NCBI GenBank assembly: GCA_047633195.1
Contig: JBLIEU010000004.1
Location: forward strand, 1 to 64,000
DNA length: 64,000 nt
DNA from: JAKVAV01 sp047633195
Lineage (GTDB): Bacteria; Bacteroidota; Bacteroidia; Flavobacteriales_D; Cryomorphaceae
Direction of reading: 5' to 3'
The notes beneath the pieces were generated by a model. That model was not told the DNA's origin. It ran no database searches and saw only the letters and a program-made list of their open reading frames with translations. The position numbers and the translations under genes are program-made. Below, piece by piece: positions 1-8,876 of this stretch (the stretch's first letter is position 1; each line of letters starts with the position of its first letter).

Positions 1-361
1 ATTTTTGGAAAGGAATGCCCTCGTATTTTGAAATGGCAGCAGCTCTGCTTACTTCACCTACTCTAGGAAGAGCGAGATTGACAATATAGCCTATCATTAC
101 TGCCATGAAATTATTGGCGAGATGTGGGGAATAGCCCATCGCCTCAAGTTGAAACTTCCACCGGTAGCCTCTAATCCAATGACTTAGCAGGCCCATGAAG
201 AATGATAAGACTACCCAAAAATAGTTGGCACTTTCGAAAGCATTAAAGAGTTCAACTCTCTGGAAGGGGGAGAGTTGGTTGTAAATATGCCATACCAAAT
301 AAACCCCCAGACCAACGGGAATAATAATTTTCAATATTTGAATGGCCTTTTCTTTAAACAT
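1..361 (-). CDS. Flippase-like / lysylphosphatidylglycerol-synthase-type membrane protein, 3' end outside window
   Basis: Integral membrane protein of the YbhN/UPF0104 type (Pfam LPG_synthase_TM family), inferred to move or handle lipids. Only the first 120 residues are present and the gene runs off the left edge. A first membrane segment covers about residues 8-25 (IIIPVGLGVYLVW), a second about 46-62, and the family-typical stretch NLALPRVGEVSRA lies near residues 97-109. The start is the ATG whose complement is at 359-361. The gene begins 12 bp after the panC stop on the same strand, so the two are probably co-transcribed. In related genomes as I recall them, panD often sits between these genes; it is absent here. 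The substrate cannot be told from this fragment. Confidence 0.8.
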   Translation of the reverse strand, partial: MFKEKAIQILKIIIPVGLGVYLVWHIYNQLSPFQRVELFNAFESANYFWVVLSFFMGLLSHWIRGYRWKFQLEAMGYSPHLANNFMAVMIGYIVNLALPRVGEVSRAAAISKYEGIPFQK

Positions 362-373
362 GACGGTCTGGGT

Positions 374-1207
374 TCAAATCTTCATATTATCAAGGAGTCT
401 AATCTTCCCGATTTTTGCTGCTAAAAGTGCCAATCGTTCTCCCTTATTAGTTTTTGCGGTAGGCGACTCAAAACTTTCGGGATCGACAACTCTGATATAC
501 TCCAACTCAAGGTCAGGATATTTTGTTAGGTAATTCCTTCCTAGGTTTTCAAGTTCTAGATGATTTAAGGATTTGCTATTTTCTGACAATAATTTCAGCG
601 TTTTTGACAGATGCACAGCTAAACGTTTTTCCTTTTTTGACAGGAGCATATTTCTGGAACTAAGCGCCAAACCATTCTCGTCCCTTACCGTGTCGCACCC
701 AATCACATCAACACCAAGGTTATAATTCTTATTGAGTTCCTTGATGATCCGATACTGCTGGAAATCTTTCAATCCGAAATAGGCACGATTTGGTTGAACG
801 ATTTCGAATAACCGTTTCACCACCGAGGCAACACCGTTAAAATGCCCTGGGCGAGAAGCTCCTTCTATCACGAAGGATAATTCACCGAGCTCATAGTTAT
901 GTTCGTCTATTGCTGGATAAATCTCCGTATTACTCGGCAAAAAGATATAATCAACCTCGACCGATTTCAGTAGCTCCAGATCATGCTCGACTTCACGAGG
1001 ATATCGATCAAAGTCTTTAGAATCATTGAATTGTGTTGGGTTTACAAAAATTGAAACGACTGTAATGTCATTTTCGGAGGAACTCTTTTCTATTAAGCTC
1101 AAATGACCTTTATGAAGAGCTCCCATCGTGGGGACGAAGCCAATCGATTTTTCTGGCAAGTTTTCAGCCAGAGAAGTCATTTCACCTGCCTTTCTGATCA
1201 CTATCAT
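374..1207 (-). CDS. panC: Pantoate--beta-alanine ligase
   Basis: Cytoplasmic ligase that joins pantoate and beta-alanine using ATP, the last step of pantothenate synthesis. The protein has 277 residues, normal for the family. The nucleotide-binding signature PTMGALHKGHLSLI is near residues 26-39, followed by SIFVNPTQFN and, later, the GLKDFQQ and LALSSRN motifs. The frame stays open 45 bp further upstream, but family alignment begins at MIVIRKAGEM, so the ATG with its complement at 1205-1207 was chosen. The flippase-like gene follows 12 bp downstream. The divergent neighbour starts at 1335. No panD is seen beside it. Confidence 0.93.
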   Translation of the reverse strand: MIVIRKAGEMTSLAENLPEKSIGFVPTMGALHKGHLSLIEKSSSENDITVVSIFVNPTQFNDSKDFDRYPREVEHDLELLKSVEVDYIFLPSNTEIYPAIDEHNYELGELSFVIEGASRPGHFNGVASVVKRLFEIVQPNRAYFGLKDFQQYRIIKELNKNYNLGVDVIGCDTVRDENGLALSSRNMLLSKKEKRLAVHLSKTLKLLSENSKSLNHLELENLGRNYLTKYPDLELEYIRVVDPESFESPTAKTNKGERLALLAAKIGKIRLLDNMKI

Positions 1208-1299
1208 ACGCTTCTGAAAAGAAGGAATTTGCGATTCGAAACTCCTTAGCAAAAGTGGTCAAAGCTAACGAATAGATTGAGAAACCGAGAAAATTTAGT

Positions 1300-1307
1300 T
1301 ATTTTTG
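1300..1307 (+). promoter_or_regulatory. Bacteroidota-type -7 promoter box (TATTTTTG)
   Basis: Exact match to TAnnTTTG, 27 bp before the ATG at 1335. An ATTG at 1276-1279, 20 bp upstream, may serve as the -33 element. It probably drives the glycogen-synthase-like gene, DUF4270 and glmS. Confidence 0.6.
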
Positions 1308-1334
1308 TACTATCTAAACAATTCCAAGCTTTTT

Positions 1335-2168
1335 ATGAAGAAGACGAGAGTTTTATATGTGTCACAGGAAATCACACCTTTCCTGCCAAAGAATGAATTG
1401 TCAGAAGTTTCTAGAAATTTACCTCAAGGAATCCACGAGAAAGGCAAAGAAATCAGAGTTTTCATGCCGAAGTATGGTTCCATCAATGAGCGTAGACATC
1501 AGTTACATGAAGTTATTCGTTTATCTGGAATGAACTTAGTAGTGAACGATACTGATCACCCACTCATAATCAAAGTGGCCTCCATACCCACAGCGCGTAT
1601 GCAGGTTTACTTTATCGATAACGAGGATTACTTCCAGAGAAAAGCAGTGCTTACTGACAAGAAGAGTAAGTTTTTCAAGGATAACGATGAACGGTCGATC
1701 TTTTTCTGTCGAGGAGTTCTAGAAACGGTGAAAAAACTTGGATGGGCACCTGACGTGATTCATTGTCATGGCTGGTTCACTTCGTTTTTACCACTCTACC
1801 TAAAGAAATTTTACAACGAGGATCCGCATTTTGCTGATTCTAAAGTTGTTTTCTCGGCCTATTCTCGAGATTTTGAAGGGAAGCTTGATAAAAATGTAGC
1901 CGATAAATTGAAATTTGACGGTTTTTCTGATGAAGATTTAGGAGACCTGAAAGATGGTGACGTTGACTTCGAAACTTTGACCAAATTTGCATTTAAATAT
2001 GCGGATGGTGTTATTGAAGCTAGCGAAGATTTGTCGGATGGTATTAAGGCAGAAATTAAGGCGTTCGATAAACCTAAGCTCGAATACTGCGAACCCGAAA
2101 ATTGCGTTAAAAACTACAGTGATTTCTACGACGAAATACTTGAAGAAAATCCTATTCTCGCTGAATAG
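1335..2168 (+). CDS. Short glycogen/starch synthase-like protein (N-terminal GT5 domain only)
   Basis: The 277 residues match only the N-terminal half of GlgA-type glycogen synthases (about 480 residues). The opening RVLYVSQEITPF (5-16) aligns with the start of GlgA, and DVIHCHGW lies in the middle. The C-terminal Rossmann domain that completes the GT-B fold is missing, and the ADP-glucose loop KTGGL is replaced by KNELS (19-23). Catalytic glycogen synthesis is therefore doubtful; a regulatory or other role is possible. The start is the ATG at 1335 rather than an in-frame TTG at 1305 that lies inside the promoter box. DUF4270 begins 16 bp after the stop and glmS follows, an arrangement I recall from other Flavobacteriia. 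Confidence 0.8.
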   Translation: MKKTRVLYVSQEITPFLPKNELSEVSRNLPQGIHEKGKEIRVFMPKYGSINERRHQLHEVIRLSGMNLVVNDTDHPLIIKVASIPTARMQVYFIDNEDYFQRKAVLTDKKSKFFKDNDERSIFFCRGVLETVKKLGWAPDVIHCHGWFTSFLPLYLKKFYNEDPHFADSKVVFSAYSRDFEGKLDKNVADKLKFDGFSDEDLGDLKDGDVDFETLTKFAFKYADGVIEASEDLSDGIKAEIKAFDKPKLEYCEPENCVKNYSDFYDEILEENPILAE

Positions 2169-2184
2169 ACTTAAATACGGTAAT

Positions 2185-3594
2185 ATGTTGAATTTAGATA
2201 AGCGGCCGCGAAAGTGGGCCGCTATCTTTTTTTTATTTGCCCTCTTTACGGCATGTGAGAAACCAGAAGGTTCAGTAGGAATAGACCTGCAACCTGATGA
2301 TGATATCTTGAATGTTTCTGGCATAGACACCTTTACGGTTAAGGCCTTTTCATTGCCTGAAGATTCCGTAAGAACAGATGGGGTTACAACTGGCATGGTA
2401 GGAGCCTACATTGATCCTATTTTTGGCTACTCTAAGGCTGATCACTATACCGAGTTAAGGTTAACCTCATCAAACCCCATATTTTTCACCGAAGGATCTT
2501 CAATAGAGAACTTGGTAATCGACAGTCTAGTTTTGAATCTAGCTTTTGAATTTGGTCAAGGTGTTCCGGTGTATGGATCTACTGGCAAACAATATTTCCA
2601 AGTATTTGAAGTGGAGGATTCACTGGATGTTAACAAGTTATATTACAGTAATCAATCATTATCTGTTCTAGAGGAAGACTTGGTTTTAGAAGGTAGTAAT
2701 TTGATCACTCCCAATTACCGCGATTCTTCTATAGTTGATAGTATTGCCTTTAGGCCATCCATTAGGCTGCCTTTGAATGCAGAACTGGGCCAAAGAATTT
2801 TTGATGCTAGCGCAGCAGATGGCCTCAGCGCAACGGAGTTTCTAGATGTAATAAAGGGTCTGAAAATAGCAGTGGACGAGAATGCTGCAGGCGTAAACCT
2901 TTCCAATACCGGAATCATTTCTTTTAATAGTTTTCAGGGAATCAGCCGGTTGGAGTTATACTATAGAGATACTTTTATCGTACCTAACGATACTATTTCT
3001 AATGAACTTTTCTACGATTTTGAGATCAGAGGGAATACTGGAAAGTTCAATTCATTTCAACATGATTTCGTTAGAGGTGGCGAGCCTTCACTTGTGAGAC
3101 AGGTGGTTAGTGGCGTCACCTCTCCTGGAGGGCAATCGCTTTATGCGAAATCATCGGGAGCGGTTAAATTGCGAGTGGACTTGCCTTATTTGGAGAATTT
3201 GCGTGAAGTAGATGGAATTGCAATTGCCAAAGCTGAATTAATCTTTCCTATAAATTCTAAGAGTGGAGGGAGATATCCAGCTCCTGAAAGACTCTTATTG
3301 TTTGGCTTAGATGAGAATGGCGATGCTTTTTTACTCGATGAATTATTACAAGACATTCAAAATTACTCATTCATAGATGGGGCATTGGATGTTGGAAACG
3401 AGAGATACCGATTCTTTATTACACGATTTATACAACAAATTCTTGCTCAAGAAAGAGAGTTTAATGGTTTAGAAATAGTTGTGCAGGGAGCCTCTACCAC
3501 TGCGAACCGAGTGGTTCTCAATGGAGCGGAGTTCCCAAACAGCCAGAATCCTGAAGATAATCTTAGACTTGAAATACTCTTTACTAATTTTTGA
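2185..3594 (+). CDS. DUF4270 family lipoprotein
   Basis: Envelope lipoprotein of unknown function, 469 residues. The signal peptide ends in a lipobox (LFTAC, Cys24). The mature part begins EKPEG and contains GIDLQPDDD soon after, as in the DUF4270 family. The rest looks like a beta-rich periplasmic or surface protein without recognisable catalytic motifs. The frame is open far upstream into the preceding gene, but the ATG at 2185 gives a proper lipoprotein signal peptide. It sits between the glycogen-synthase-like gene (16 bp gap) and glmS (6 bp gap), so it is probably part of one transcript. Function is not known from sequence. Confidence 0.85.
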   Translation: MLNLDKRPRKWAAIFFLFALFTACEKPEGSVGIDLQPDDDILNVSGIDTFTVKAFSLPEDSVRTDGVTTGMVGAYIDPIFGYSKADHYTELRLTSSNPIFFTEGSSIENLVIDSLVLNLAFEFGQGVPVYGSTGKQYFQVFEVEDSLDVNKLYYSNQSLSVLEEDLVLEGSNLITPNYRDSSIVDSIAFRPSIRLPLNAELGQRIFDASAADGLSATEFLDVIKGLKIAVDENAAGVNLSNTGIISFNSFQGISRLELYYRDTFIVPNDTISNELFYDFEIRGNTGKFNSFQHDFVRGGEPSLVRQVVSGVTSPGGQSLYAKSSGAVKLRVDLPYLENLREVDGIAIAKAELIFPINSKSGGRYPAPERLLLFGLDENGDAFLLDELLQDIQNYSFIDGALDVGNERYRFFITRFIQQILAQEREFNGLEIVVQGASTTANRVVLNGAEFPNSQNPEDNLRLEILFTNF

Positions 3595-3600
3595 TAACCG

Positions 3601-5448
3601 ATGTGTGGAATAGTTGGATATATAGGGACTAGAAAGGCATACCCTATTCTTATAAAAGGCCTAAAAAGACTCGAATACCGCGGATATGACAGCGCTGGTG
3701 TTGCTACTCTTGAGAATAATGACCTCAGAATTATTAAGCAAAAAGGCAAGGTAGCAGGCCTTGAAGAGAAAGTCGGGCAAGGCGAGGATATGCTAGGCAC
3801 AATCGGTATTGGCCACACCCGATGGGCCACTCATGGGCCACCAAACGATGTGAACTCTCATCCTCACGAAAGTGAAGATGGTAACATGGCGATAATCCAT
3901 AACGGGATCATCGAGAATTATGGCGCCTTAAGAGAGGAGTTGACGAAGCGAGGTCATGTTTTCAAAAGTGACACAGACACTGAAGTTTTGATTCACTTAA
4001 TTTCCAATGTCCAGAAAAACGAGAACAATAGCCTTTTTGACGCGGTTCGAATTGCCTTAAATGAAGTTATCGGAGCTTATGCCATTGTGGTCTTGGATAA
4101 GAACAATCCGAATCAACTTATTGCAGCAAAAAAAGGAAGCCCTTTGGTAATAGGGCTTGGTCAGGATAAGGAATTCTTCATCGCGTCTGACGCTACTCCA
4201 ATTATAGAATACACAAAGAATGTAATCTATTTGGATGATGAGGAAATAGCGATCTTAGATCGAATAGAGGGTTTTACTCTGATGAACATCAAAAATCAGA
4301 AGAAAACTCCTTACGTTCAAGAGTTAGAGATGCAGCTTGAAGTGTTGGAGAAGGGAGGATACGAGCATTTCATGCTCAAAGAAATTTATGAGCAACCTCG
4401 TTCGGTTAGAGATTCTATGCGAGGACGTTTGCGGGTAGATTTAGGTCAGGTAGAATTAGGCGGTATTCGCGACTATGTAACGAAATTTGTAAACGCTAAG
4501 AGAATAATTATCGTGGCTTGCGGAACCAGTTGGCACGCTGGTTTGGTGGCCGAATATCTTTTTGAAGACCTTGCAAGAGTGCCTGTAGAAGTTGAATACG
4601 CATCGGAATTTCGTTACCGCAACCCTATATTATACGAGGACGATGTTGTCATTGCAATCTCTCAATCAGGTGAGACGGCTGATACGCTAGCCGCTATTGA
4701 ATTGGCAAAGTCAAAAGGCGCTACGATTATCGGAATTTGCAATGTGATAGGGTCTTCCATTCCTAGAATGACTCACGCCGGTTCATATACCCATGCAGGT
4801 CCTGAAATCGGTGTGGCATCGACAAAGGCTTTCACCTCTCAGGTGACTGTACTCACGCTTATGGCACTTCATATAGCTCAGCAGAAAGGAACTATTCCAG
4901 AAAGTAGATTTCAGCGATTGCTGATTGAGCTTGAGAGTATTCCAGATAAAATCGAGAAAATTCTAGAATCGAATGATCTGGTAAAGGAGATTGCTCGCAT
5001 ATATCAAAATGTTCCCAATGCGCTTTACTTAGGTAGAGGATACAATTTCCCTGTGGCCCTCGAAGGTGCCTTGAAATTGAAAGAGATTTCCTACATCCAT
5101 GCGGAAGGCTATCCCGCGGCTGAGATGAAACATGGGCCCATTGCCTTAATTGATGAGGAGATGCCCGTTATTATAGTTGCTCCTCGCGCAGGTTCTTACG
5201 ATAAGATTGTAAGCAATATCCAAGAAGTTAAGGCTAGGAAAGGGAAGATTATTGCGATTGTAACTGAAGGAGACCGCCAAATAAAAGAAATGGCTGACCA
5301 TACAATCGAAATACCTGATGTTGATGAATGCCTTATGCCCTTGGTTACGGTCATTCCGCTTCAGCTATTGAGCTATCACATAGCTGTTATGAGAGGGTGT
5401 AATGTAGATCAACCCCGAAATCTTGCCAAAAGTGTTACAGTTGAATAA
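3601..5448 (+). CDS. glmS: Glutamine--fructose-6-phosphate aminotransferase (isomerizing)
   Basis: Makes glucosamine-6-phosphate from fructose-6-phosphate and glutamine, the entry to UDP-GlcNAc, peptidoglycan and amino-sugar glycans. The 615-residue length is normal. The nucleophile Cys2 follows the initiator Met (MCGIVGYIG), with EYRGYDSAG and HTRWATHG in the class II amidotransferase half. Two SIS sugar-isomerase domains follow, with CGTSWHAG, SQSGETADT and the C-terminal LAKSVTVE. Last of three closely spaced genes; it could also feed the GlcNAc-based glycans implied by the WecG-type enzyme at 16.7 kb. Confidence 0.97.
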   Translation: MCGIVGYIGTRKAYPILIKGLKRLEYRGYDSAGVATLENNDLRIIKQKGKVAGLEEKVGQGEDMLGTIGIGHTRWATHGPPNDVNSHPHESEDGNMAIIHNGIIENYGALREELTKRGHVFKSDTDTEVLIHLISNVQKNENNSLFDAVRIALNEVIGAYAIVVLDKNNPNQLIAAKKGSPLVIGLGQDKEFFIASDATPIIEYTKNVIYLDDEEIAILDRIEGFTLMNIKNQKKTPYVQELEMQLEVLEKGGYEHFMLKEIYEQPRSVRDSMRGRLRVDLGQVELGGIRDYVTKFVNAKRIIIVACGTSWHAGLVAEYLFEDLARVPVEVEYASEFRYRNPILYEDDVVIAISQSGETADTLAAIELAKSKGATIIGICNVIGSSIPRMTHAGSYTHAGPEIGVASTKAFTSQVTVLTLMALHIAQQKGTIPESRFQRLLIELESIPDKIEKILESNDLVKEIARIYQNVPNALYLGRGYNFPVALEGALKLKEISYIHAEGYPAAEMKHGPIALIDEEMPVIIVAPRAGSYDKIVSNIQEVKARKGKIIAIVTEGDRQIKEMADHTIEIPDVDECLMPLVTVIPLQLLSYHIAVMRGCNVDQPRNLAKSVTVE

Positions 5449-5481
5449 ACCTTAATTATCAATCCAAATAAAGCCAGTAAA

Positions 5482-5709
5482 ATGAAACAAGTATTTATCG
5501 CCTTAAGCTTAGTTGCATCCTTAGCATTTGTAGGATGTGAGTCTGATTCTCCAGCAGAAAATGCACAGGAGAAAGCAGAAGAAATGACTGACGAACTCAT
5601 GGATGACATGGAAGAAGCAGGAGAAGATATGGATGACGCCATGGAAGATGCAGGTGAGTCCATTGAAGAAGTTGTTGACACACTTATGCAGGAAGAAGAA
5701 GAGATGTAA
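5482..5709 (+). CDS. Tiny highly acidic lipoprotein
   Basis: A 75-residue protein with a signal peptide and lipobox (AFVGC, Cys19). The mature 57 residues hold about 26 Asp/Glu and one Lys, arranged as a probable amphipathic helix or disordered acidic tail rich in Met. The residues after the lipid-modified Cys (ESDS) are acidic, which resembles lipoprotein surface-export signals known in Bacteroidota; that reading is inference. It starts 33 bp after glmS and is followed by a strong hairpin terminator, which supports a real expressed gene. No family is recognised; metal or cation binding at the cell surface is only a guess. Confidence 0.7.
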   Translation: MKQVFIALSLVASLAFVGCESDSPAENAQEKAEEMTDELMDDMEEAGEDMDDAMEDAGESIEEVVDTLMQEEEEM

Positions 5710-5730
5710 TCTTCCTTTTATTGAAACGAA

Positions 5731-5766
5731 AAAAACGCCATGGTCTGTGAAGATCATGGCGTTTTT
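5731..5766. terminator. Bidirectional intrinsic terminator
   Basis: Perfect 12-bp stem (5731-5742 with 5755-5766) around a 12-nt loop, with A-tract and T-tract flanks forming part of the stem. It lies between the convergent acidic lipoprotein gene and cysN and can serve both. Confidence 0.85.
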
Positions 5767-5785
5767 GCTTAGTGCAATTTTAGAT

Positions 5786-7060
5786 TTATTCTATAATCAT
5801 TCCAGCTCCTACCGTTTCATTGGTTGCTTCATCTATTAGAATGATGCTACCTGTAATTCGGTTTCGTGAATAACGGTCGTAAAACAATGGCTGTGTGGTT
5901 CTGATTTTGATTCGCGCCATGTCATTCGTCTGGATGTTTTTCTCGCCTTCCAAGCGGTGTAATGAGTTTATATCAACTTTGTATTTGATCTCCTTTACAA
6001 TGCATCTCGCGTCTTTAGTAGTGTGCTTTACGGCATACTTACCATTTTCCATAAGGGGTTTTTCACCCATCCAGCAAATCATCATTTCAATATCCTGACC
6101 AATTTCAGGTTGATTGTTAGGTCTTACAATCATGTCACCTCGACCGATGTCTATATCATCCTCCAATCTTAAGGTGACGCTCATAGGAGCGAAAGCCTCA
6201 TCAATTTCACCGTTGAATGTATCTATCGAAGCTATTTTTGATGTAAACCCTGAAGGAAGAACGACCACGTCGTCTCCTTTTTTGAAGACTCCACCAGCTA
6301 CGCGACCTGCATATCCTCTGTAATCGTGATGTTCAGCGGACTGAGGGCGCACCACATACTGCACTGGAAAACGACAGTCAACGAGGTTTTGATCACTCGA
6401 AATATGGATGTTTTCCAAAGTGTACATCAGAGTGCTTCCTTCGTACCAATCCATGTTAGTGGACTTGTGTACGACGTTATCACCCTTTAGCGCGCTAATT
6501 GGTATAAAGCGGATATCGTTCACTTCTAATTTTGAACTGAACGCTTCGAGCTCTTCCTTGATTTCTTCAAATCGCTCTTCCTTGTAGTCTACTAAGTCCA
6601 TTTTGTTCACACAGTAAACTATGTGAGGGATCTTTAGCAGTGAAGCGATGAAAGAGTGACGAGCAGTCTGCTCTACCAATCCGTGGCGAGCATCTACTAG
6701 AATAATTGCAAGGTTTGCCGTCGAAGCACCCGTAACCATATTACGTGTGTACTGGATGTGACCAGGAGTATCGGCAATAATGAATTTTCTCTTTGGCGTT
6801 GCAAAGTATCTGTAGGCAACGTCAATGGTGATTCCTTGTTCTCTTTCAGATCGAAGGCCATCGGTCAACAAGGCTAAATTTACTTCGCCGTCAACACCAC
6901 TTTTTTTGGAAGCTTGCTCTATTGCTTCCATTTGGTCTGCGAAAATACTCTTCGAATCGTAGAGCATTCTGCCGATCAAAGTTGATTTCCCATCATCTAC
7001 ACTTCCCGCTGTGGTGAAGCGCAGTAGATCCATATCTAAATATCCGTGTTCTTTAGTCAT
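5786..7060 (-). CDS. cysN: Sulfate adenylyltransferase subunit 1 (GTPase)
   Basis: Regulatory GTPase of ATP sulfurylase; GTP hydrolysis drives formation of adenosine phosphosulfate (APS) from sulfate and ATP by CysD. In 424 residues the translation-factor-like motifs are clear: G1 GSVDDGKS (19-26), G3 DTPGH (97-101), G4 NKMD (152-155), then two beta-barrel domains. It is not fused to an APS kinase, which is separate here (cysC). It follows cysD with a 12-bp gap and closes the cysC-cysD-cysN operon, ending at the bidirectional terminator. Next to the sulfotransferase locus it provides activated sulfate. Confidence 0.96.
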   Translation of the reverse strand: MTKEHGYLDMDLLRFTTAGSVDDGKSTLIGRMLYDSKSIFADQMEAIEQASKKSGVDGEVNLALLTDGLRSEREQGITIDVAYRYFATPKRKFIIADTPGHIQYTRNMVTGASTANLAIILVDARHGLVEQTARHSFIASLLKIPHIVYCVNKMDLVDYKEERFEEIKEELEAFSSKLEVNDIRFIPISALKGDNVVHKSTNMDWYEGSTLMYTLENIHISSDQNLVDCRFPVQYVVRPQSAEHHDYRGYAGRVAGGVFKKGDDVVVLPSGFTSKIASIDTFNGEIDEAFAPMSVTLRLEDDIDIGRGDMIVRPNNQPEIGQDIEMMICWMGEKPLMENGKYAVKHTTKDARCIVKEIKYKVDINSLHRLEGEKNIQTNDMARIKIRTTQPLFYDRYSRNRITGSIILIDEATNETVGAGMIIE

Positions 7061-7072
7061 TGCTGAGGTAGG

Positions 7073-7978
7073 TTAAAAGTATCCTTGTTTCTTACGGTCT
7101 TCCATGGCAGCTTCGCTTCGTTTGTCATCAGAGCGAGCGCCACGTTCAGTTACGCGTGTTGAAGAAACTTCTTCAATAATTTTTTCGAGGTCATCGGCAT
7201 TAGATTCCACAGCTCCTGTGCAAGTCATATCGCCGATAGTACGGAAACGAACCGTTCTCATTTCTGGAACTTCACCTTCTCTTCTTTCGATGAATTCGGT
7301 GTCGGCTAAAAGCACTCCGTCACGTTCGAAAACCATTCTTTCGTGGCTCATGTATATGTGCGGAATATCAATCTCTTCCAACAAAATATACTGCCAAACA
7401 TCCATCTCCGTCCAGTTTGATATTGGGAACACTCTAAAGTGCTCTCCCATATTTTTCTTTCCGTTAAAGAGGTTCCACAATTCTGGTCGTTGGTTTTTGG
7501 GATCCCACTGTCCGAATTCATCCCGGTGACTAAAGAAGCGCTCTTTTGCACGAGCCTTTTCTTCGTCTCGACGTCCTCCACCCATGGCGGCATCGTATTT
7601 CCCTGCCTCCAATGATTCGAGAAGCGTCACCGTTTGCAAAGCGTTTCGGCTGGCATTGAATCCTTTTTCTTCGACTGATTTTCCTTCGTCAATGGATTGT
7701 TGAACCGAGCCCACTATTAGTTCAGCACCAGTTTTTTCCATTAATTGATCTCGAAAAGCGATCGTTTCAGGGAAGTTATGACCCGTATCTACATGTAGCA
7801 GAGGGAATGGAACTTTGGCGGGAAAGAAAGCTTTCCGAGCCAAATGAAACATTACAATAGAATCCTTTCCTCCCGAAAATAACATTACCGGGTTCTCAAA
7901 TTGAGCGGCAACTTCCCTAAGGATGAAGATCGACTCTGATTCGAGTTCTTTTAAGTGTGTTAGACTGTAAGATTGCAT
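7073..7978 (-). CDS. cysD: Sulfate adenylyltransferase subunit 2
   Basis: Catalytic subunit of ATP sulfurylase. The 301 residues include the PP-loop SGGKDS (35-40), LHVDTGHNFPET, a GGRRDEEKARAKER stretch and the C-terminal RKKQGYF typical of CysD. The start codon overlaps the cysC stop (shared TGATG at 7976-7980), so the two are translationally coupled. CysH at 63 kb belongs to the same PP-loop superfamily but is clearly distinct. Confidence 0.96.
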   Translation of the reverse strand: MQSYSLTHLKELESESIFILREVAAQFENPVMLFSGGKDSIVMFHLARKAFFPAKVPFPLLHVDTGHNFPETIAFRDQLMEKTGAELIVGSVQQSIDEGKSVEEKGFNASRNALQTVTLLESLEAGKYDAAMGGGRRDEEKARAKERFFSHRDEFGQWDPKNQRPELWNLFNGKKNMGEHFRVFPISNWTEMDVWQYILLEEIDIPHIYMSHERMVFERDGVLLADTEFIERREGEVPEMRTVRFRTIGDMTCTGAVESNADDLEKIIEEVSSTRVTERGARSDDKRSEAAMEDRKKQGYF

Positions 7979-8586
7979 CAGTCGTATTTGATTTTGGTTG
8001 ATATAAAATTTAAGAGTTCGTTAGCGGATTCCTCCACCGTTTTGTTTTCAGTAAATAAAGTTAATTCAGGTTTAACAGAAGCTTCGAAAGGTGAATCAAT
8101 GCCTGTAAAGTTCTTGATTTCACCTTTACGGGCTTTTTTGTACAAACCTTTCACATCTCGCTCTTCGCAGATTTGAAGTGGAGTGTCTATAAAGACTTCA
8201 TTGAAGCTTTTATCGCCGATTATCTCGCGGGCCATGGCACGTATTTCTACGGTTGGGCTTACAAAACAGTTCAGGGTAATAATACCACATTCATTAAAAA
8301 GTTTATTCACCTCAGCAATACGTCGAATGTTCTCTGTTCGATCTTCTTCGGTGAAGCTCAGATTCTTGTTCAAGCCATGGCGCACATTATCTCCATCGAG
8401 AAGTTGTGTAAGGTGTCCTTGATCGTGAAGTTTTCTTTCCACGATTTTGGCAATGGTCGTTTTCCCCGAACCAGAAAGACCAGTCATCCAAATGGACACG
8501 GCTTTTTGCTTAAGCAATTGTTCTTTTTCACCTTGTTGAACGACTTCGTCGTAAAAGGTAAAAATGTTGTTTTCTCTTTCCTTCAT
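7978..8586 (-). CDS. cysC: Adenylylsulfate (APS) kinase
   Basis: Phosphorylates APS to PAPS, the sulfate donor of sulfotransferases. In 202 residues the P-loop GLSGSGKT (36-43), DGDNVRHGLNKNL, the FTEEDRTENIRR segment and KARKGEIKNFTGIDSP are all present, so it should be active. It is first in the operon with cysD and cysN and has a good promoter box at 8600-8607. Because CysH in this window looks like an APS reductase, PAPS made here is probably meant mainly for the five sulfotransferases next door. Confidence 0.96.
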   Translation of the reverse strand: MKERENNIFTFYDEVVQQGEKEQLLKQKAVSIWMTGLSGSGKTTIAKIVERKLHDQGHLTQLLDGDNVRHGLNKNLSFTEEDRTENIRRIAEVNKLFNECGIITLNCFVSPTVEIRAMAREIIGDKSFNEVFIDTPLQICEERDVKGLYKKARKGEIKNFTGIDSPFEASVKPELTLFTENKTVEESANELLNFISTKIKYD

Positions 8587-8876
8587 AATAAATAGAGCGC
8601 AAAAGTAAGAATACTTGTCTGCAAATGAAGAGAATGACGATTCTATCGCGACAAGAGATTAAAAAGTATCAGATTGTGTAAACGGATCCATATCGATTAA
8701 GGTTACCAAACGTCCTCAGTAATTTATTCAAAGGCAGAAATGTAAGGAGCAACAAGGGAAAAGGCTTCTTATAAGCTCAGACAGAAGGATTCGATTAAAT
8801 CTAAGACTCATTGAAGTCAAATCTGCTTTCTTTGTACCGATGTTTTATGCATCTAACGCCAAGCCTGTCACGACTT
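8587..8876. other. Intergenic region between cysC and wzx
   Basis: 290 bp between two divergent genes. It holds the cysC promoter and, at 8827-8834, TTTCTTTG, one mismatch from the TAnnTTTG box, which could start wzx transcription about 36 bp before the chosen ATG. No RNA gene, repeat or convincing small gene is seen in the rest. Confidence 0.5.
8600..8607 (-). promoter_or_regulatory. -7 promoter box for cysC-cysD-cysN (TACTTTTG)
   Basis: Exact TAnnTTTG match on the minus strand, 14 bp upstream of the cysC ATG, followed by CGC as in several other promoters of this window. No good -33 TTTG is seen at the usual distance. Confidence 0.6.

Noticed and set aside
1938..2396. Open frames antisense to the glycogen-synthase-like and DUF4270 genes, and similar antisense frames through the window
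   Set aside because: They mirror strong coding genes, have no family features, and lack promoters.
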